A stretch of 64,000 nucleotides of DNA from Botryosphaeria dothidea. Lineage: Eukaryota; Ascomycota; Dothideomycetes; Botryosphaeriales; Botryosphaeriaceae. Shown piece after piece: positions 23,562-35,168 of the stretch; position 1 is the first letter of the stretch, and each line of letters starts with the position of its first letter. The position numbers were made by a program, and so were the translations under genes. The DNA is taken from the NCBI GenBank assembly GCA_011503125.2, contig WWBZ02000022.1, forward strand, positions 2,232,001 to 2,296,000. The letters run 5' to 3'. The notes under the pieces are model-generated. The model saw only the letters and a program-made list of their open reading frames with translations, was not told where the DNA came from and ran no database searches.

Positions 23562-24201
23562 ATTGCCTTGGCTTCTTTTACGTTCCCAGCATATGCGGGA
23601 AAATGCATTGGAGAGGCATCAATTCTAATTGGCTCCTTCCATTTTCCATGGGATTGGACTGGGGCTTTGGGGGGAATGAATTTGCGGCTGGAATGTCGGG
23701 GAAATTTACAGAAGGACAATTGATCGTGCGCCTGAGAATGGTTTCATGATCAATTCCAAAAAAGTTTGTACATTGGCAATGTATCACTATAATGAGCATT
23801 CGATGCGACACGATTATGACTGGGTCAAGGGCCTTGCTGCAATACTTTTCGGGTAGAGCACTAGATCCCCAAAGCTCTGGTTGAGTGATGACAAAGCTTG
23901 CGAGATTCAAGCCTCCCGTTTAATTCCTAATCTAAACCTCAAACTTGCTCGGCATATTCTGCACGAATCGTTGAAATATTTCTCAATAGACTGCAGCAAT
24001 CACCGAACTATTAACGCTTTGAGGCGGTCTCCAACCATCCAGTGTTTCTGTGCTAGTGGATCAGCAAAAGAACGCCTGCATCTACCAAACGGCATGGTAC
24101 CAAGAAATTTCGATTGCAACACACATCAGAAGTCATTCTATCACAGTTTCAGGAGACATAGTACGATTGCTGCACTCAGGTAGAGTAACTGAACGACACA
24201 A
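23562..24201. other. convergent intergenic, 640 bp
   Basis: This is the tail-to-tail space between the Irc22-like gene and the MFS transporter. It is AT-richer, and no gene or repeat is seen. Confidence 0.6.
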
Positions 24202-26105
24202 TTAGTACTCTTTTCCCCCATAAGCCAGGTTGGCACTCACCGCAGATAGGAAATAAGGTAGCCCCAATGCCGCACCACCCAAACCAATACCCTTGACCCA
24301 TGCGAGCGTCATCACAGGTGCCCCAACCAGTGACCCCACAGTTTTGACCAACATGACGACGCTATAGTCCTGCTGAGCACTGGAGGGGTGCCGACTCTCG
24401 CTTGGACGCTGAGATCGCCCTGCATTTTCTTCGGAATCATGTGACGGGCCAGATCGAGTAAAATCCGATGTCACCGAGGAGGCTGCAATAGGCGCGGATT
24501 CGACCAGTGACATCGTGAAGACCGGCAGGGCGGATCCAAGAGCATAGATTATTAGGGCTACCGACGATATGGTAAGCTAATCGCACACGAGTGGGTCGAA
24601 TTACTTCCGTCCGGCATAACCAGGACAGGAACACAGGGAGCAGGCGCCTGCGAAAAGTGGACTTACCACACATCAACGCACCCACTGTCCCCGCAGCCGA
24701 GATGCTCAACGCTCCCAAAATAGACACTGCCAAGCTAGCTTGCGCGCCACGATAGTTGAGGCGCACCTCGCGGCCAGGCATTCTCTTCAGTAAGACGCGC
24801 ATGGTCGTTGGGATGACTAGCGCGAGCAGGGTGATGTTGACCGCTGCTTTGACGGAAAGCAGGTAGCCCACATGCTCGAACTTCCAGCCATATCGTTTTG
24901 ACGTGTATTGAGGAAGAAGATGGGTGTTGGATGATGCGAGCGCAGGGAGCAGGAAGCCGCCGATGAGGTGAGTTTGAAAATTATGACGGCCAACGACAAG
25001 GTGTATCAACGTTCTCAAGGGAGCCAAAACACGCTGAAATAATGATTTAGAAGACTTGCGTGTAGAAACAGTCGATGATTCATTCGCGGGACTCAGAAGA
25101 GACTCAGCCTCGTGGATTGAGTTCTGGGTTGATGCAGTCCGAGAATCCCCGCTACGATATGGAGATATAGTGGTTGGAAGACTGTAAGTAACGGGTAATG
25201 CTGCAGCAAAAAATGCGATGCTGAGATAGAAGGGCAGCCAGATGCTACGAGCCATCGTTACGGAGGCAAGTGACGGTCCGAAGAGAGATATAACGTAGTT
25301 GACAGATGTGATGTAGGCAATATAGGATGTTCTGAACACGATCCATGTTATCATCTACAAGTGGGAAGAGTCAAAAAGCGAGTTTATACCTTTGAACAAG
25401 ATCATCCGTCAGATCCGTCACCATGGCAAATATGGTTGACGTGAGGACACAATCATGGCCGCCGAGTAACGTGAAGAACGGACCGGCAACCATAGCCTCT
25501 ACCGGAAGAGCTTGATCCAGACGACCTGAATTCATCGTAATTCGTCAGCATTATTGGAGATAAAAAATGCGACATCCTACAAACTCACCAACCAAGACAG
25601 TCCAAAGCACCAAACACCCGAATCCAACCGCGTTGAGACTCAGTACAACCTTCCGCCCATATCGATCTCCCACCCAGCCCAAGGGCATAGTCACAGCAAG
25701 ATCGATACCGATAATCAGCGTTTCAACCACGCCCTGCAACCAGGCCAACCGCTGCTGCACCTCCTTGACTTTGCACTTCTCCTCCGGGATGTCCACGCCC
25801 GAGGGTGGAAGCGCAGACGGATCATTCTGCTCGTAGTACGCACGGCAGTACCTCAGCTCGACAACGCGGTTGAGCGGCAGGCTGAACAACCGCGTCCCAA
25901 GAGTCATGAGCGCGAGGAGGAGCAGAAGAGTCCATAGACCACGTCGATTGCGACGCTGGCGTTGGCGGTTCGGGAAGGACGAGAAGACGCGCTCATGACC
26001 TCCATAGTTGTTTGAATCGGTGGATGTCCGGGGCTTCTGCTGTGCTTCGTTGGCTCGGGAGGTGAGAGGCTCCTCCAAGGCAGAGGGGCTTTCGTCGATG
26101 GTCAT
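24202..26105 (-). CDS. major facilitator superfamily transporter
   Basis: The working model has exons 26105-25589, 25525-25398, 25354-24667 and 24557-24202, giving 562 residues. A long hydrophilic N-terminus leads into membrane segments (LWTLLLLLALMTLGTRLFSL, then LIIGIDLAVTMPLGWVGDRYGRKVVLSLN, which includes the MFS signature GDRYGRK). A large cytosolic loop sits mid-protein, and further helices follow. The exon 2/3 junction is uncertain. The best-looking donor (GTATAA at 25389) would leave a 35-nt intron and shift the frame; using GTTCAA eight bases upstream gives a 43-nt intron and keeps it. The substrate is unknown. The gene could carry a frameshift. Confidence 0.75.
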
Positions 26106-27514
26106 GGCCTCAGCACGTATGGCCGTACCTTCGGCGCTTGCGATGGGTAGAGAGACACCGTCACGTTGTAATAGGCCCCATCAATGAGGACATTCGGTAA
26201 TCACGCAAGTGAATGTTGGAGGCTGATAGGCCAAGAATGCTGCCTCCGTGGTGTTGAGGTGCGCGCTTATCGGTCCAGCGATAACGGATCCCGAAGCGGT
26301 AAACAGCTAGCTTTCGACCCTCGACCGTCTGAAGACGAAAAGCACCAGGCTAGCGAAAGCTTGTGTTGAGGACCACTGCTTGGTGAGTAAGCTGACTGCG
26401 TACACACTACATGCGCGCATCACGACACTACACGTATGTACATTACCCCTCGCTGTGATCGTGTCCTGGCAAGCGGGGGGTTCGATCGATCTCGAAATAT
26501 GGGCCTATCGCCATCGTGCATTTCGACCCCGCCAGAGACCTTCTTGTCAATGCCCGATTGGTTGCTCAATCCTTTCCTCTACATGCAGCAGCCCCAGTAT
26601 GACACAGTGGCTACCGGATCGGATCATCTTCATTTCCGCATAGCATTCACCGCATCATGACTAGGCGTAATCGATCATTTGAGGCGGAAGGCAGATATGC
26701 GGTGACCGACACGGTGGCAAATGTGGTGGAACATTGGAGCACACGAGTGGCTTGGCAAGTGGTTCACGCCGTAAGAAGCCAAAGCGCCCCTTTGAATGAA
26801 CAAAAAAAATATATATGAACGCGTCAATTTCAAAATCAGTCTATACTGAGAGGTCATTACTTGCAAAGCTTTACATCCCACAGCCACCCCTACTACAGCC
26901 GCCACAGAGCAACAAGTCCTTGTTTCTTCGGTCTCAATTACAAATCTGCTTCACCAGGATAAAGAAAAGGAATACTTAGCAGCTAAGCGAGAAGAAACCA
27001 AAATCGTCCTGCTCAAGGGCTTTCTTCCCCAACCTTGGAGCCAAGGTCCAATCTCTACCCCCTTCAATCAAACCCCACAAATGAAGGAAGAAGAAAGTTA
27101 AAAGAAGAGGGAGAGAGAGAGAGGATTTACTGTTCGTGCACATCAATGTGGTATAATGAAAACCCCGCCCTAAGAGAGACAATAACAGAGTAAAAGGAAA
27201 ATGACATCCTTGCTCCGCCCATGCTCGCTATGAAAAGGAAAATGAGAAAATCAAGGTCCGGTCGATCTTCCCGGAGAAAACGCCCGCCTACGCCGGAAGT
27301 GTGTTTTTGAAATGAACTTGATCCCACGCGAAGCCTTATGGAAAACGAGAATGTGTCCACGGTATGACTTAGGCTGCCTATTGGGCAACAGCCCATCCCG
27401 ATGGTGACGAGTACCCAAGTCGCAGGCAAACTATCCAGATGACTGCTTACCTGCCCATCGATATGATGCCGCAACCGACCGCTTATTGGTGATAGAATCG
27501 AAAACATGGCGTTC
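26106..27514. other. intergenic, about 1.4 kb
   Basis: It holds the MFS promoter on the left and the VAC8 3' region on the right. There is a short GA-rich run near 27110. No gene was recognised on either strand. Confidence 0.55.
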
Positions 27515-29563
27515 TTATCCCTCCATCAAAGTCTTAGGAGTGTTTCCAAGAAGCTCTAAGCATCGTCGCGCCAGGCTGACGACCTCGCCTTCGCCATCCT
27601 CCTCATTCTCGTCGTCATCGGACTCGATATTACGCTCGGCAATGCTCCTGACCATCGAAACGATCGAGTTGGACTTGCCGATGAGATTCAACAATCTCGA
27701 GTCATCGGATTCGAGGAGTTGTAGGAGTGTCCAGATCGCAATGTGTTGGAACGTCGGGTCACCGCTATCCAGGAATCGCGAAAGGTAACCGTGAATACCG
27801 CCGTTGGGCTCGTTCCAATTCTGCAAAAAGATCGAGTAATCACCCACTGCACAGGGTTAGTCCACTGCATATTTTCAGCAATCTTGGGGGATACGTACCT
27901 TTGGATGAAAGATTGCCCAGAGCAGCAGCGCTGTTGCCCTGCACTTCGATGCTCTCCGATTCCGTCAGCGGAATGAGCACGTCAAAGACACCAAGGTTGA
28001 GAAGGTGTGGTTTCAAATCATCGCTCAGAGCCAGCACGGCCACAGCGGCAGTCATTTCAGACTGCACTGTTAGTGGTACGTTCAGGACTAGTTGCTTGCA
28101 TTTCTGCACGGCACCAGCCTCAAGAACCAGCTGCTTGTTGCGGTCTGAGCTTGCGGCAAGGTTGCGAAGGGTGGAGATGGCGTGGCACTGGATTTCCTCG
28201 TTCTCAGTCGAGCCGAGGAGGTCGACCAGAGGCCCCAGGAATCCGGCGTCGATGATGGGCGACTCGTTGGAGGGGTGGATGGAGATGTTTCGGATACATG
28301 CGACAGCGGAAAGGATAAGAGGAAGATACGAAGACTGGAGCAAACGGAGGAGCGAGGGCAAGCCGCGGGCTCTAACGATTTCAAGCTGGTAGCGCTCATC
28401 GGACGCTAGGTTCCGCAGTGCCAAAGCAGCCTGACACTGAACTTTTGGGGAAGAAGAATCCATCAAATGCACGAGAGACTGCACCAGACGATTCTCAGTC
28501 TGCGCCAGCCTCTTACGGTTCTGCGCATCGACTGCAATATTGCTAAGGGCTGTAGTGCAGTAGTACTGGACATCGACGTCGGGCGAGGATAGCAGTTGAA
28601 CAAGCACGGGTATGGCTCCCGCGTTGACAAGCTGTTGACGGTTGTCATCTGTCAGATCCGTTAGTGACGTCTTATTTGAAATTAGGCGACAACCAGATTC
28701 GCACCAGAGTGGGTCATGTTTAGTAGGGCGCCTGTAGCATTCCGCTGTACCCGCATGTCCCTGGACTTTGCAAGTCTGGTCAAAGGAGGTAGAGCTCCGG
28801 ATCGAGCAATCTTTGCCTTGTTTTCCTCGTGTGTTGCCAAGTTCGTGATGCAACCCACGGCATTGCACTGGACCTCTACGTTTGGCGAGTTCATCTGCTT
28901 GATAAGCGGACCAAGGCCACCGAGCTGGACGATGCGAACTTTGTTTTCGGCTGCAAGCCGTTAGCAAATTTGAAGGTCTGGGGGGCCGTGGCGGCATACT
29001 GTTGACGGCGAGGTTGCCTAAAGCCGCGCTTGCCGCCCGCTGCACCTCGATATCGCTATTTTGAAGGAGGAAGAGAATGGGTTCGAGCGTATCCCGGTCG
29101 ACTTCTCTGACATCTAGACGCAAGAACTGCAGTTAGCAGAGGTGTACGGCGTCAGGGTAGCCACTTTGGGATCGGAACGCACCTCGCTCTGTTATCTCAG
29201 CGAACGTCAAGCTCGCGCTACGCTGCAGATCGATGTTGTCCGAGTAGACAAGCGTGCTCAGGGCGCGCAGAGGGTCGCCAGAGAAGAAATCGGTCTCGGC
29301 TCGCTGTAGAGGATCGTCAGCACGGTGTGGTCGGGCGGTGTTGGAGTCGAGGTGGTCGAGGGCCATCACGCACATTCTCAAGGTAGCCCAGCAGGTCGGC
29401 AACGGCTTCCCGTTCGCTATCGGCAAGTACAGGGTCATAGAGACCGTCCTTGGAGCGACCTGTGCATAGTCAGAGGAGGTTCGTGGCTTGGGGAGGGCGC
29501 TGGTGGGGACGCACCGCCGCAGCAGGAGCTGAACAGCTTGGAGCAGTAGCCCGATAGACCCAT
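27515..29563 (-). CDS. VAC8: armadillo-repeat vacuolar protein Vac8
   Basis: Seven exons (29563-29515, 29459-29374, 29303-29183, 29113-29000, 28950-28705, 28648-27899, 27846-27515) give 565 residues. The first exon encodes [16 protein letters not shown]: Gly2 for N-myristoylation and cysteines at 7, 14 and 15 for palmitoylation, the membrane anchor typical of Vac8. Armadillo repeats fill the rest, with repeated NxAVxxxNKxxIVxxGG and ALxNLA patterns ([41 protein letters not shown]). The C-terminus is acidic and then ends [14 protein letters not shown]. Vac8 works at the vacuole membrane in inheritance, nucleus-vacuole contact and autophagy, as known for the family. Six introns of 49-70 nt cut mostly in phase 1. 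Confidence 0.95.
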
Positions 29564-31080
29564 CTTGTGGTCGGGGCCTCTGAGGCCGTTGACGGATGAC
29601 TGGATCGTGTCTCGGGGCGCAGAGGCAGACTCGGCGATGGGCCGCGTGCTGAGCGACGCGGGCGGGCGGAGGGTATATGCGGCGGAGGGCGGTGAGTTGG
29701 TTGGACGATGGATAGATACTGCGAGGCTTGAGCGTGTTTGCGATCGATGGCTGGCTGCCGGCAAGCTCTCGACGCCGCCAAGGGTCCGTCTGGCTAACCC
29801 TATTCGCGGCTGCCGCAAGCACCCAGGGCAGCGCGTGCCCACAACACCCGTGCTGGAGCGTGCGGGTCTGCGTAAATTATCAACAGCACCACCCGAGCTA
29901 CACGGCGCAGCCTGCCAGAAAGCACCCGGATTGTCGCAAAGCGGAGCCTGTCGCGCTGGCTGCCCCATCGCCGTGACGTCGCGCGCCGCCTGTTGTTGGA
30001 ACAAGCGCCACGTGAGGGAGTGCTGGGAATGCCCGCCTGCCGCCCAACAGCTTGGCCGACCCGCGCAGCACAAAGCTGGCAGCCGGAGTGCTATAATAAT
30101 CCTGAGACGCTGCCGTGCGCTGCCGTTTGCGCAGATCGCCCGCCTTGCCTTTGCGCAATGTTTCTGGGCTGTGCGCGCCTCCCATTGCGTCGCGTATTGC
30201 GCACTGCTAATATGACTGCTGTATGCCTGCCAGCACATGTGCCCCACTGCATTGAAGGGTCTAATGGGTGTCGAGCGCGCGCGAATGCGGCTAGACGGTC
30301 GCCTCTCTGAGGTGCGGCCCGCAGCGAGCTGGGTCGCTGGGCTGTTCGGGCAGCAGCAAAGTCCTTGCTTCTGATCTGCTGCAGGGCCGCGAGCCAGAGG
30401 GCGTGAGCCTGGCGAGCTCGCTGGCGCCGATCCGACGTCAGCGGCCAGGCAATGACGCTGCTTAAGTCACTGCTTAAACCAGCAGGCAGCTCTCCAGCCA
30501 GCGCGAGGCCGTGGCCGTGACCGCGTGCGGCCGGCTGCGATCCGTATGGCTGTGGTGCGCGCCTGGCTGTGCGTCCCGGGGCTCGCCGGCCTTCGGAATA
30601 AAGAGCCTCGAGCGCCGCCGCCGCCGCCGCCGCCACGCGCAGGGCCAAGGGCTAATGTCCAGCGCGACACCCTGCAGAAAAAAGTCTGCGACTCTGCGTG
30701 CTGGCAAAGCTACTTTCCCTCTGCTCCCGCCTGACCGCAAGCTTGCTCTCCAGGACGACTTCCCCTCCCGGCATCGCGGTGTTACGACTATACGACAACT
30801 CTCATCCCACTGCGCCGCCTACCGCTGCAGGTCGCAGATGCAGCGTTGCTAATTTCCTATTCGCTGAGCCCCACCCACGCGCTTGACTGTTGCGCGCAGC
30901 CTGCAGCTTAGCCCCGGCGCCGCCGCCGGCCACCCACGAGCTTCAGAGTAATCCCCCAGCTTTTCGCTGATTCACTGCGTGGGGGGCGCCGCCGAACTTT
31001 TATACTGCGCTGCCTGTCACGACTTCGCCATCAACAAAGAACACACCGCATCTGCCAGTATACCCTTTCTCCGCGGTCGA
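29564..31080. promoter_or_regulatory. divergent region VAC8 / protein kinase, about 1.5 kb
   Basis: This GC-rich space between outward-facing genes contains a short GCC trinucleotide run near 30616-30637. Many overlapping frames on both strands are a GC effect, and no domain was recognised. Confidence 0.5.
30616..30637. repeat. (GCC)n trinucleotide run
   Basis: About seven perfect GCC units lie in the noncoding space upstream of the kinase gene. Confidence 0.75.
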
Positions 31081-33060
31081 ATGGCCCCCGCGGAGCGATC
31101 TCCCACTTTCCAGAAGCTCAGCCTCAACACCCGCACCTCCCCAAAGCCTATCCCCTCGGCCTTTGCCTCGATCAAGCGCAACGATGGCGAGCAACCAGGC
31201 AGCCCGTTCCCCGAGCTGGATGATGGCTTTTGGCCCCACGAGGACTCCGCTGTCGCCTTGACCAATTCAGAACTCGCCGACACCGCTTTTCCGGACGATG
31301 ATGGCCTATACGCCCAAGATGCGAGGTCATGGAAGGGGCGCGATCAGTACGTATTGCCTGGTCGCCCGCGCCATGCGCCTACGCTGGAGCAGGCGTTCAG
31401 CAACCGCTCCAGGGCCATCAGCTTCGCACCCAAGGTCACGCTCGACGGAGGCGACCATTTCCCCATGGACGCTCCTCTGCCGAGGCCAGATTCGTATGCC
31501 AGCCTGAAAGATGCAAAATCAGACACGAGGGGAGATCTCGCTGTTGTGGAAGGACACCAGGACCATGATTCCGTTCACATTCGGAATAACAGCGAAACGG
31601 ACAAGGCGCGCTACGATGCGCACACTGGCGAGCCTATGGAAATTCGCCAGCGCCGACCTGGTTTGCCGTATCGAACTGGCCAATCTCGCCATCCCTTGCT
31701 ACAGGAGACAGTCGACGACCTGGCCAAGGATGCCGAGCTTGAGGAGAACGACCGAGTGGCTTCTCTCACGTCTGGCACTACCGTATCCACAAACGACGGT
31801 GTTTCCCTTACCCCGCTTGAGGCGTCGGTCGACTATCTTCAGTCGCCTCTGGCTGCCTCTTCGCCTATTGATTTCTCCTCTGCTCACAGCTCCTACTTCC
31901 CCGGCTCGCGGCGCACCAGCAGCGTCAGGTCCAGAAGCTTTTATTCTGAAAAGGGGAGCCTGCGACGCAGTAGCCGGCGAACTTCAACTCGCTCTGGGAA
32001 TTCATCCATGTCTCCCGCCAGCGCGTTCTTGTCGCAGTGGGGTAGGGAAGAGGCCTCGTCCGTCATCGAACCGGACGATGAAGGCCAAGAAATTCCCGAC
32101 CACAGTGGATACTTCATTGGCAAACAGATTGGGTTTGGAGGTTTCAGTATGGTGAAAGAGGTGTCTACGATTCAGGACGGAGTCAAAATCATTCGGGCCG
32201 TGAAGATTGTACGGAAGCAGGTGACGGGGAAGGATGAAACGGAGAATGAGAAGCTGCAGACGGAGTTCGAGCACGAAGTCGAGATCTGGAGATATCTGAA
32301 ACACCCGTACATCCTACCGCTGCTAACGGTTTACGATACACCGTTTGCTACTTTTTGTATCACCAAAATGAATACCGGCGGCACGCTTTTCGATATTGTT
32401 CGCGCGAATCGCAAGACAGGCAAAGCTGGTTTGCCTGTAGAGCTCGCGAAGCGGTACCTTTACCAACTGGCATCGGCTCTTCGCTACCTGCACGAGGACG
32501 TCCATGTCGTGCATAGAGATGTCAAGCTTGAGAACTGTCTAGTCGACATGTCTGCTCCCGAAGCGGACACAGAAGGAGGAAACCTCCTCCTATGCGACTT
32601 TGGCATGGCTGACTTCATCACCAACGAGAACCGCAACATACCATCTCCTCTGGAAGAGCCGGCATTCAGCAATGTAGGACCATCTGACACAAGCACCTGT
32701 GTCAATGGCAGCTTGGACTATGCGTCGCCAGAACTATTGCACGCCAGGGCCCCGCTCTATTCTCCAGCAGTGGACATCTGGGCGTTCGGCGTAATCGCCT
32801 ATACATTGCTCACAGGCAAGCGGCCTTTCACCCACAACTTTCAGCCCGCGCTAGTCATGCTCATCACCAAAGGTGAATGGGATGAGGAAGCTCTCCGAGA
32901 GGCTGGCGCCGACGAGGAAGCCATCGAGCTTGTCCGCGAATGTCTAGAGATGGACCCACAGCTGCGCTGGACCGTGGCAGACGTCATGGAGTGCGACTGG
33001 TTTGAGGGATGCTCGCAGCTTTACGAAGACGTCCCAAGAGAATGGGTGGACCCGAATTGA
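31081..33060 (+). CDS. serine/threonine protein kinase with long N-terminal region
   Basis: This single-exon gene gives 659 residues from ATG 31081 (MAPAERSPTFQ); the upstream open frame lacks a good start. Residues 1-340 are Ser/Arg-rich and disordered. The kinase domain starts near residue 344 with the glycine loop GKQIGFGGFSMVKEV and the lysine in RAVKIVRKQ. The catalytic loop VVHRDVKLENCL is at about 477, DFG at about 506, and SLDYASPELL follows in the activation segment. All catalytic residues are present. A roughly 20-residue insert sits between DFG and the P+1 loop. It resembles fungal nutrient/stress kinases of the Nnk1/CAMK-like type, but I cannot fix the subfamily. Confidence 0.85.
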   Translation: MAPAERSPTFQKLSLNTRTSPKPIPSAFASIKRNDGEQPGSPFPELDDGFWPHEDSAVALTNSELADTAFPDDDGLYAQDARSWKGRDQYVLPGRPRHAPTLEQAFSNRSRAISFAPKVTLDGGDHFPMDAPLPRPDSYASLKDAKSDTRGDLAVVEGHQDHDSVHIRNNSETDKARYDAHTGEPMEIRQRRPGLPYRTGQSRHPLLQETVDDLAKDAELEENDRVASLTSGTTVSTNDGVSLTPLEASVDYLQSPLAASSPIDFSSAHSSYFPGSRRTSSVRSRSFYSEKGSLRRSSRRTSTRSGNSSMSPASAFLSQWGREEASSVIEPDDEGQEIPDHSGYFIGKQIGFGGFSMVKEVSTIQDGVKIIRAVKIVRKQVTGKDETENEKLQTEFEHEVEIWRYLKHPYILPLLTVYDTPFATFCITKMNTGGTLFDIVRANRKTGKAGLPVELAKRYLYQLASALRYLHEDVHVVHRDVKLENCLVDMSAPEADTEGGNLLLCDFGMADFITNENRNIPSPLEEPAFSNVGPSDTSTCVNGSLDYASPELLHARAPLYSPAVDIWAFGVIAYTLLTGKRPFTHNFQPALVMLITKGEWDEEALREAGADEEAIELVRECLEMDPQLRWTVADVMECDWFEGCSQLYEDVPREWVDPN

Positions 33061-34653
33061 GCGTAATCACGCAGCTCTTAACTCTCCCAGAACTTTTAGC
33101 ATATTTCCTCTCCTCTTGGACTTCTTGTGTATTCGATTTTCCATGGGAGCTTTTTGTTGGCGCGAATGCGTTCGGATCCGGAGGCTCATAAAGTATTGAT
33201 ACCCTACGATACCCTTTTCTTGGGTTCCGTTCCCCTTCTCTTCCTCCTCCGAACCTCTGCTATGAGCGGTTCTGCGATATTTCCAGCGTTCATGCACGGT
33301 CTTCTTTCAAGGTGTATGAAAATATCTGGACGGGTCTTCTTTTGTACGTACTATGGCACGGTTACGCTCTATATTCAAAAACCACTTTGTTCGGAGCATG
33401 GACTCTTAGGTCATTTGGGTCGGCTGTATAGCTCCTGCTACAATTTCACGGGGTATGGCAATCGCATGTTTGTGTACCAATGAATCTAATATTTACTTGT
33501 CACTACAACGAGGACTTCTGCGAATCCCTGCACCTTTTCGGTTTCTATTAGTAAGAACACGAGCGACTCGTAAGTGTTAGCTGAATGGATGACAAGAAAT
33601 AGAGATAAGGCTGAACTAAACAAACACGTTTCGTTTCCAGGTCTGTGTCCAACGTTCGATCAGCGGAGTAGTTTGATGGAATGTGTCGCAGTGTGCTGTC
33701 GCAACCAGGAATTCGCAGCTTACCCTGACTCTCTCCGCAGCTTGGCGAGTCAGTGGAGGTGTAGCCAAGAGCAATGCCAACCCTGCTTGGTGTCTCTTGC
33801 TTCACGTTTGACAAATGCATGATCGGTAGGGATCACAGGACTGTTGTCCACATCGTGTCTCCAAACGCACGTTGCCTCCCAGAGTATCTTCAGCATGAGT
33901 AGGAATGCCCTGCCAACTGAAAGCACTGATGTTGCGCCTTACGCACAGGACAGCGAAACGGTGAACATGTGCCGGAGATGCCTTGAGTGACATCAGCGGC
34001 GTGCCTCCCCGCCGGGCCCCAGGCAGACAGGGCCCGCCTCCGCACTCCACGCAGCCAACGAGTGGCAGGATACCGGCGAGTGAACCAACCCCAGAAACGG
34101 AGCTGGGGGCGCCTTGTTCTGTGCCGCACCTATCGGTCAGCCCACGCCTCATCGGCCGCTGCTGCCGTTACCCATCGCCTGGAGTCAGCCTTGCGACGAC
34201 CGTATAACTGTACAGAATTCCCCATCTGTTCCTGCTGCCTTCCGTGACCGTGCCTCTCTCTCCAAATCCTCGCAGCCAGCTTAGTGCGAGCAGGCCCTTC
34301 TCCCCACCACTTCCGCCCCGATCCGTCGTGACGAACCGAAGAGGTTGTAAGCCGCGAGCAAAGAGCTCGAACGAGTAGGCGGAAGCCCGGAAACGCCAAG
34401 CAGTAAGCGTGTAAGTGGCGCATTCCTACCATCCCCAAGCCGGGACGAGGACTTGGCCCTTTTCTTCGCCATAAAGCTCCCCCGCAAGCCGGTGGTGAGC
34501 TGCTCTTTGCCAACCCAATCCAAGACCGACCGCGCTCTGACAAGACTGACACCGTCTTTTCTTAACAGCCCGACCCTTGACTCGTCTACGAGGCCCAAGG
34601 ACGAGCTGCGACAGCCACAAGCACCTAGCAGAGGAAGAAGAAATTTAGACGCA
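33061..34653. other. intergenic, about 1.6 kb
   Basis: The first few hundred bases are AT-richer and fit the kinase 3' UTR. The remainder is the upstream region of the small membrane protein gene. No gene was recognised. Confidence 0.5.
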
Positions 34654-35168
34654 ATGGGCGAATGCACATCGGAGGACAAGACGCTCTGTTACGTGCCGAT
34701 GCCGTCGCTCGGCCACGAGTTGGGCATCCTGTTTGGTTTCATCGGTACGTCCGGTTGCAAGCGCCAACTCTCTTAGTCTACCATTCCCGTCACGTCGAGC
34801 ATGTGAAGTAGTGGGAGAATCATATGCGAATGGTTGAGGCCTTCTTCGACGAGTGTGTTGAGACTGCTCGTAATTTTGCTCCTGCACAGTTTCCCACATG
34901 TTTCGTGCTCACCTGTATAGAACTCCTATTTCCTTTCATTTCGTTCTCCTTAAGCCTGTGTATCCACCTCCACCAATCTCCCATAACCCCACCAACTGAC
35001 AACCTCGCAGCGCTCATGATCGTCTGCATGCTCGCCTACGGAGTCGTTTGGCAGATCGGCAACAAGCGCTCCCTACGCAAAGAGCAGGAGCGTATCGCCG
35101 CCCTGCGGGCATCCGGCCACCTAAAGGACGAGAAGAGTTCGACCGAGAGCGGCGCCCTTCGACCATAA
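34654..35168 (+). CDS. small single-pass membrane protein, 82 residues
   Basis: Exons 34654-34744 and 35011-35168 are joined across a 266-nt intron (GTACGT..CGCAG). The protein begins MGECTSEDKTLC. It has one hydrophobic helix at about residues 25-47, spanning the splice (LGILFGFIGALMIVCMLAYGVVW). A basic, helical tail follows with KRSLRKEQERIAALRASGHL. No signal peptide cleavage site is evident, so the helix is probably a membrane anchor with the charged tail in the cytosol. I do not recognise a family. The splice that completes one clean hydrophobic helix is the main support. Confidence 0.65.

Noticed and set aside
28982..29113. Reading VAC8 exon 4 straight through into the next intron as one long frame
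   Set aside because: It would insert a proline-rich segment in the middle of the armadillo repeats; splicing at 29000/28950 restores the repeat.
30979..31080. N-terminal extension of the protein kinase
   Set aside because: The open frame upstream of 31081 reads poorly as protein and the ATG at 31081 begins a typical disordered kinase N-terminus.
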